DNA of 9,336 nucleotides, taken from NCBI GenBank assembly GCA_964361075.1, contig CAYHZL010000143.1, positions 1 to 9,336 on the forward strand. Direction: 5' to 3'. The notes beneath the pieces were generated by a model, which did not search any database, had not been told where the DNA came from, and saw only the letters and a program-made list of their open reading frames with translations. Both the position numbers and the translations under genes were made by a program. Below are positions 6,183 to 9,336 of the stretch, piece after piece. How positions within the stretch are numbered: the first letter of the stretch is position 1; each line of letters opens with the position of its first letter. The stretch comes from CAYHZL01 sp964361075. GTDB lineage: Bacteria > Bacteroidota > Ignavibacteria > UBA10030 > UBA8401.

Positions 6183-6277
6183 CGTCATGCCGAATCACAA
6201 AGTGATCCCTTCGGGACTTGTTTCGGCATCTTAAAGCTGACAAAGATGCTGGTTCGCCGCGGCGAATCAGCATGACG
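6183..6277. repeat. Composite palindromic repeat: two units in inverted orientation
   Basis: Two units share the same end signatures in opposite orientation. Unit A (6183-6232) begins cgtcatgccgaa and ends ttcggcatctt. Unit B (6243-6277) begins aagatgctgg and ends cagcatgacg. Thus gtcatgc and gcatctt bracket unit A, and their reverse complements bracket unit B. The whole is closed by cgtcatgc/gcatgacg (6183-6190 with 6270-6277). Unit A encloses a small hairpin around tcccttcggga. Unit B is a nearly perfect palindrome (6248-6271) centred on ttcgccgcggcgaa, and it shares an 18-mer with 140-157. No target duplication is seen. This looks like a dispersed, non-coding intergenic repeat; similar gtcatgc...gcatct units are common in this phylum as far as I recall. 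Confidence 0.7.
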
Positions 6278-6323
6278 AGATTATTAAATTTCAAATTAAA
6301 AACTTTAACATGGCGGCTTATTG

Positions 6324-6351
6324 TTGATTTACTTTTACTCTATTTTATATA
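6324..6351 (+). promoter_or_regulatory. Possible promoter of the M1 peptidase gene
   Basis: ttgatt at 6324-6329 and tatata at 6346-6351, 16 bases apart, about 45 bases before the start codon, in a very AT-rich stretch. The match is to a general sigma-70 pattern. Bacteroidota promoters often differ from it (TTTG and TAnnTTTG), and no good match to that form was seen. Weak evidence, given as a candidate only. Confidence 0.22.
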
Positions 6352-6396
6352 TATTGACATCAAAATAACACATCAATTGAACCACGGAGAAATAAT

Positions 6397-8268
6397 ATGA
6401 AATACTTTTTTAAAGTAGCTCTCTATGTAGTTTTGGGATTACACCCTGCTCTGCTTTTTGCATTCAACACTATCGCGGAAAATAAAACCATGAAGACAGA
6501 AAAAGATGTTCACTCATTCGCTAATACTGATGAAGTTATTGTTACGCACCTTGCGCTTGATCTGAAAATTAATTTTGAAAAGAAAGAAATCGGCGGCAAA
6601 GTTACATTGACTGTGAATAATAAAACTAAAGCGCGAACACTGATTGTTGATACGCGCGATTTAGTTATTCAACGTGCAACTCTTGATGAAAAAGAATTAC
6701 TAACAACATTCACGCTTGGCGCCGCCGATAAATTTCTTGGGCAGCCTCTTTCCATCGCCATTCTTCCAGAAACAAAAATTGTAACTATCTATTATAATAC
6801 AAAACCCAACGCCGCGGCGTTGCAATGGTTAGAACCTTCGCAAACTGCCGGTAAACAAAAACCATTTTTGTTCACACAGTCGGAAGCAATTCTCGCACGC
6901 ACGTGGGTGCCGTGTCAGGATGGCCCGGGAGTTCGCATTACCTACAACGCAAAAATTTCTGTGCCTTCGGATTTGATGGCGGTGATGAGCGCAAAAAATG
7001 AAGTAAAGAAAAATGTTAACGGCGTATATGTTTTCGAAATGAATCAGCCTGTTCCTTCGTACTTGCTTGCGTTGGCAGTCGGCGATTTGGAGTTTCGTCC
7101 GATTGGAAACCGCGCCGGAGTTTTTGCAGAACCATCTGTTGTTGATAAAGCCGCGTGGGAATTTGCCGATGTTGAAAAAATGATTTCTTCCGCAGAAGAG
7201 TTATATGGTCCATATCGTTGGGAACGCTATGACATCATTGTTCTTCCGCCGAGTTTTCCTTTTGGCGGAATGGAAAATCCACGACTCACCTTTGCGACAC
7301 CGACAATTCTTGCCGGCGATCGCTCACTTGTTGCACTCATCGCACACGAACTTGCCCACTCGTGGTCCGGTAATTTGGTTACGAATGCAACGTGGAATGA
7401 TTTCTGGTTGAATGAAGGTTTCACTGTGTATGTCGAGCTGCGCATTATGGAAAAAGTGTACGGACGGAATTATTCTGAAATGCTGGCACAACTTGCATAC
7501 AAAGATTTGCTTTCAACACTACACGACCTTGGTAAAAAAAATGACGACACAAAACTTTTTCTGAATCTTGTCAATCGAAATCCTGATGACGGCATGACCG
7601 ATATTGCCTACAACAAAGGATATTTCTTTTTGCGTTTATGTGAAGAAACATTCGGACGCGAACAGTGGGATACATTTTTGAAAAGCTATTTCAATGAACA
7701 TTCCTTTCAATCAATGACAACGGAAAAATTTCTTGCGTATTTACGCACACATCTTATGAAGGGAAACATATCGTTCAAAGAAAAATTGCAGATTGAGGCG
7801 TGGGTGTACGGTGTAGGATTACCAAACAACTGTCCCAAAGTTAATGCGACAGAATTTGAAAAAGTAACTGCACAGGCGAATCTCTTTTTGCACGGTACTT
7901 CGGCTTCAAAGCTTGAAACAAAGAATTGGACAACGCACCATTGGCTTCACTTCATGCACGAGCTTCCCGATACGCTCTCACAACAACAAATGATTGCATT
8001 AGATTACACATTCAATTTTTCACGCACTGGTAACTCAGAAATTGCGTGCGAGTGGTTCCAGAAAGCCATTGCTGCAAAATATGAAACGGCATACGGGCCC
8101 ATGGAAAAGTTCTTGATGAATGTTGGACGCAGAAAATTTTTGAAGCCGCTGTATACAAAACTTGCGAAGTCGCCCGATGGAAAAGCATGGGCGAAAAATG
8201 TGTACGCTAAAGCACGCCCAGGTTACCACTCTGTTGCGTATAATACGATTGATGAGATATTGAAGTGA
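6397..8268 (+). CDS. Exported M1-family metallopeptidase, leukotriene A4 hydrolase/aminopeptidase type
   Basis: A 623-residue zinc aminopeptidase removing N-terminal residues from peptides. A signal peptide (residues 1 to about 22, cleavage near LLFA) and no further membrane segment predict a periplasmic enzyme. Order: N-terminal beta domain, catalytic domain, C-terminal helical LTA4-hydrolase domain. Key residues: GGMEN 290-294 (E293), HELAH 317-321 with E340 of WLNEGF completing the zinc site, and Y405 of YNKGY as transition-state tyrosine. Against human LTA4H numbering from memory, D397 aligns with D375, and R578/K580 of VGRRKF with R563/K565, which bind the peptide carboxylate. Human Y378 is replaced by M400, and Q136 appears to be E163. 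Full length for the subfamily. GGAG 7 bases before the ATG supports the start. It stands alone, divergent from the operon. Peptide nutrition or turnover is likely; lipid epoxide hydrolysis is not implied. Confidence 0.93.
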   Translation: MKYFFKVALYVVLGLHPALLFAFNTIAENKTMKTEKDVHSFANTDEVIVTHLALDLKINFEKKEIGGKVTLTVNNKTKARTLIVDTRDLVIQRATLDEKELLTTFTLGAADKFLGQPLSIAILPETKIVTIYYNTKPNAAALQWLEPSQTAGKQKPFLFTQSEAILARTWVPCQDGPGVRITYNAKISVPSDLMAVMSAKNEVKKNVNGVYVFEMNQPVPSYLLALAVGDLEFRPIGNRAGVFAEPSVVDKAAWEFADVEKMISSAEELYGPYRWERYDIIVLPPSFPFGGMENPRLTFATPTILAGDRSLVALIAHELAHSWSGNLVTNATWNDFWLNEGFTVYVELRIMEKVYGRNYSEMLAQLAYKDLLSTLHDLGKKNDDTKLFLNLVNRNPDDGMTDIAYNKGYFFLRLCEETFGREQWDTFLKSYFNEHSFQSMTTEKFLAYLRTHLMKGNISFKEKLQIEAWVYGVGLPNNCPKVNATEFEKVTAQANLFLHGTSASKLETKNWTTHHWLHFMHELPDTLSQQQMIALDYTFNFSRTGNSEIACEWFQKAIAAKYETAYGPMEKFLMNVGRRKFLKPLYTKLAKSPDGKAWAKNVYAKARPGYHSVAYNTIDEILK

Positions 8269-8285
8269 TGGGGTAAAAAGTAAAA

Positions 8286-8321
8286 AACACTTACCGCAAA
8301 GTCGCTAAGGCGCAAAGTGTT
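8286..8321. repeat. Short tandem 8-mer repeat inside an inverted repeat
   Basis: Three head-to-tail 8-base units at 8295-8318: cgcaaagt, then cgctaagg, then cgcaaagt. They are framed by a 7-bp inverted pair, aacactt (8286-8292) and aagtgtt (8315-8321). It lies just past the peptidase stop. Similar 'accgcaaag...cgcaaag' strings are widespread intergenic repeats in many bacterial genomes (from memory, not searched). No coding or clear terminator role is visible. Confidence 0.6.
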
Positions 8322-8356
8322 GACCTAAAAAAAATCACTATTAAGATGAGAAACAA

Positions 8357-8389
8357 AAACGGCTGATATCGTTTTTATATCAGCCGTTT
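8357..8389. terminator. Hairpin terminator between convergent genes
   Basis: Perfect 13-bp stem: aaacggctgatat at 8357-8369 pairs with atatcagccgttt at 8377-8389 across a 7-base loop. Read on the minus strand, the stem runs directly into a T-rich tract (tttttgttt), a good intrinsic terminator for the T9SS protein gene, whose stop lies 14 bases before it. On the plus strand the tail is only loosely T-rich, so termination of the peptidase message is probably weaker. Confidence 0.85.
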
Positions 8390-8403
8390 GTTACTGTTTG
8401 ATA

Positions 8404-9294
8404 TTATTTTACCATCTGCATTTTCCTCACTGATGTAAAATTCCCGGCTTGTAATTTGTAAAAATACATTCCGCTGGAAAGTTTACCTGCATCAAAGTTT
8501 GCTTGATAGTAACCGGCGTTTTTGTATTCGTTCACAACTGTTGCTACTTCCCTGCCGAGATTATCATACACAGTGAGATGCACAGTGCCTGCATCCGGTA
8601 TTCCGTACGAGATTGTAGTTGTTGGGTTAAATGGATTGGGATAATTTTGGAAGAGTTCAAAATCTGTCGGTTCTACACCAGAATATTTTTCTTTAACTGA
8701 TGTAATGGTTCCATATTTCACACCATTTATTATAGCGCCTTTCAAAAACCATTCATCGCCTCCTTCTCTTATGAGATATCCCATTCCGATTTCATTAACA
8801 ATATCTTTTGTTTCGTAATAGGTAATTTTTGAAAAAAAGGTATGATATTCCCACAGCTTTCTATTTTGACTGAATAAGTTAACATATCTTTCATCTTTGA
8901 TAACTACAAACATTGTATCAGCTACACCACCAGCCAGAACCAAAATAGTATCGCCTTTATGTTTATTAAAATCATAAATAAGACTATCTTTCCCGTTGTT
9001 AAATTGAAATACCTTATTTATGTCCTGCCTCAAAAAGAGTATCTTGGTAAGAGGCTTATCCGACTTTATTATCGCATATTTTTGACCATTTGACATAGAG
9101 GTATCACCAACAACTCTTTCCGTCCAGCCATATATCCAAGTATATTGTCCGTTTAAGTAATCATATGTCCAATACTGCCAGAGATTCCCTACTTGCAATG
9201 GATAGGTTGCAATCGAATCAGTTGGTGTCTTTTGTTGGGCGTCAAGTATTGTCAGCAATGAAAAAAGTAAATACAGAATAGATATTGGTTTCAT
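8404..9294 (-). CDS. Secreted protein with type IX secretion C-terminal sorting domain, function unknown
   Basis: A 296-residue exported protein. A signal peptide (1 to about 19, cleavage after LDA) takes it to the periplasm. The C-terminal 85 residues are a type A T9SS sorting domain: FQNYPNPFNPTTTISY (215-230), then VYDNLGREVATVV and SSGMYFYKLQAG, ending KMQMVK. Such domains direct cargo through the outer membrane and are removed by a sortase at the surface. The body (about 30-200) is not a family I can name. It begins YPLQVGNLWQYW and ends with EWFLKGAIINGVKYGT, phrases I associate with uncharacterised secreted proteins of Ignavibacteria-like genomes. No catalytic motif is visible. The gene looks more AT-rich than its neighbours. 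Only weak GAGAG lies before the ATG at 9294. It is a separate unit convergent with the peptidase gene, ending at a hairpin terminator. Confidence 0.88.
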   Translation of the reverse strand: MKPISILYLLFSLLTILDAQQKTPTDSIATYPLQVGNLWQYWTYDYLNGQYTWIYGWTERVVGDTSMSNGQKYAIIKSDKPLTKILFLRQDINKVFQFNNGKDSLIYDFNKHKGDTILVLAGGVADTMFVVIKDERYVNLFSQNRKLWEYHTFFSKITYYETKDIVNEIGMGYLIREGGDEWFLKGAIINGVKYGTITSVKEKYSGVEPTDFELFQNYPNPFNPTTTISYGIPDAGTVHLTVYDNLGREVATVVNEYKNAGYYQANFDAGKLSSGMYFYKLQAGNFTSVRKMQMVK

Positions 9295-9336
9295 AATCAG
9301 GCTCTCTTTTTTGGTGGTTAATTTTATTTGTAGTTT
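9295..9336 (-). other. Upstream region of the T9SS protein gene, cut by the window edge
   Basis: Forty-two AT-rich bases before the start codon. On the minus strand, gagag lies 8 bases before the ATG and could be a poor ribosome binding site. Any promoter is at the edge or outside the window, and none can be identified with confidence. Confidence 0.3.

Noticed and set aside
6183..6277. Structured non-coding RNA or degenerate tRNA in the divergent intergenic region
   Set aside because: The stems are explained by two inverted repeat units with shared ends. No tRNA-like arm arrangement, promoter or terminator was found.
8286..8321. Start of a CRISPR array at the tandem 8-mers
   Set aside because: Units are only 8 bases, directly adjacent and without spacers; there are only three.

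Overview
The window looks like chromosomal DNA of a Bacteroidota/Chlorobiota-type bacterium, most likely in or near the Ignavibacteria. The best evidence is the secreted protein at the right end. It carries a type IX secretion C-terminal sorting domain opening with the YPNPFNPTT signature, which is typical of that part of the superphylum. Sparse Shine-Dalgarno sequences, AT-rich spacers and dispersed palindromic intergenic repeats fit the same picture. There are no tRNA or rRNA genes, no CRISPR array and no transposase gene.

Layout: (1) bases 1-205 hold no gene but contain repeat debris and a 79-bp palindromic element. (2) Bases 206-5927 are five minus-strand genes, transcribed right to left: a two-domain family 2 glycosyltransferase, a GNAT acetyltransferase, a GalT/HIT-superfamily protein of the DUF4922 type, a SpoIID/LytB-domain protein and an AmpG-like MFS permease. 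The first four are separated by only 5-15 bases and must be one operon. The permease follows after 110 bases and is probably part of it. (3) Bases 5928-6396 are a divergent intergenic region with a MITE-like element flanked by an 8-bp direct repeat, a composite palindromic repeat and the start region of the next gene. (4) Bases 6397-8268 encode, on the plus strand, an exported M1-family zinc metallopeptidase of the leukotriene A4 hydrolase type. (5) Bases 8269-8403 hold a short tandem repeat and a strong hairpin terminator between convergent genes. (6) Bases 8404-9294 encode, on the minus strand, a type IX secreted protein of unknown function.

The most interesting part is the five-gene cluster. 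An AmpG-like permease normally imports anhydro-muropeptides, and SpoIID-type enzymes cleave stripped peptidoglycan glycan strands. Here the SpoIID protein cannot have a signal peptide, because an in-frame stop lies just upstream of its start, so it is predicted to be cytoplasmic. Its partners are a protein with a complete GalT-like zinc and nucleophile motif set, a glycosyltransferase and an acetyltransferase. I infer an intracellular route for salvage or remodelling of imported cell-wall sugars. The individual family assignments are well supported; the joint pathway is a hypothesis. The metallopeptidase and the T9SS cargo are separate transcription units with no evident link to it.
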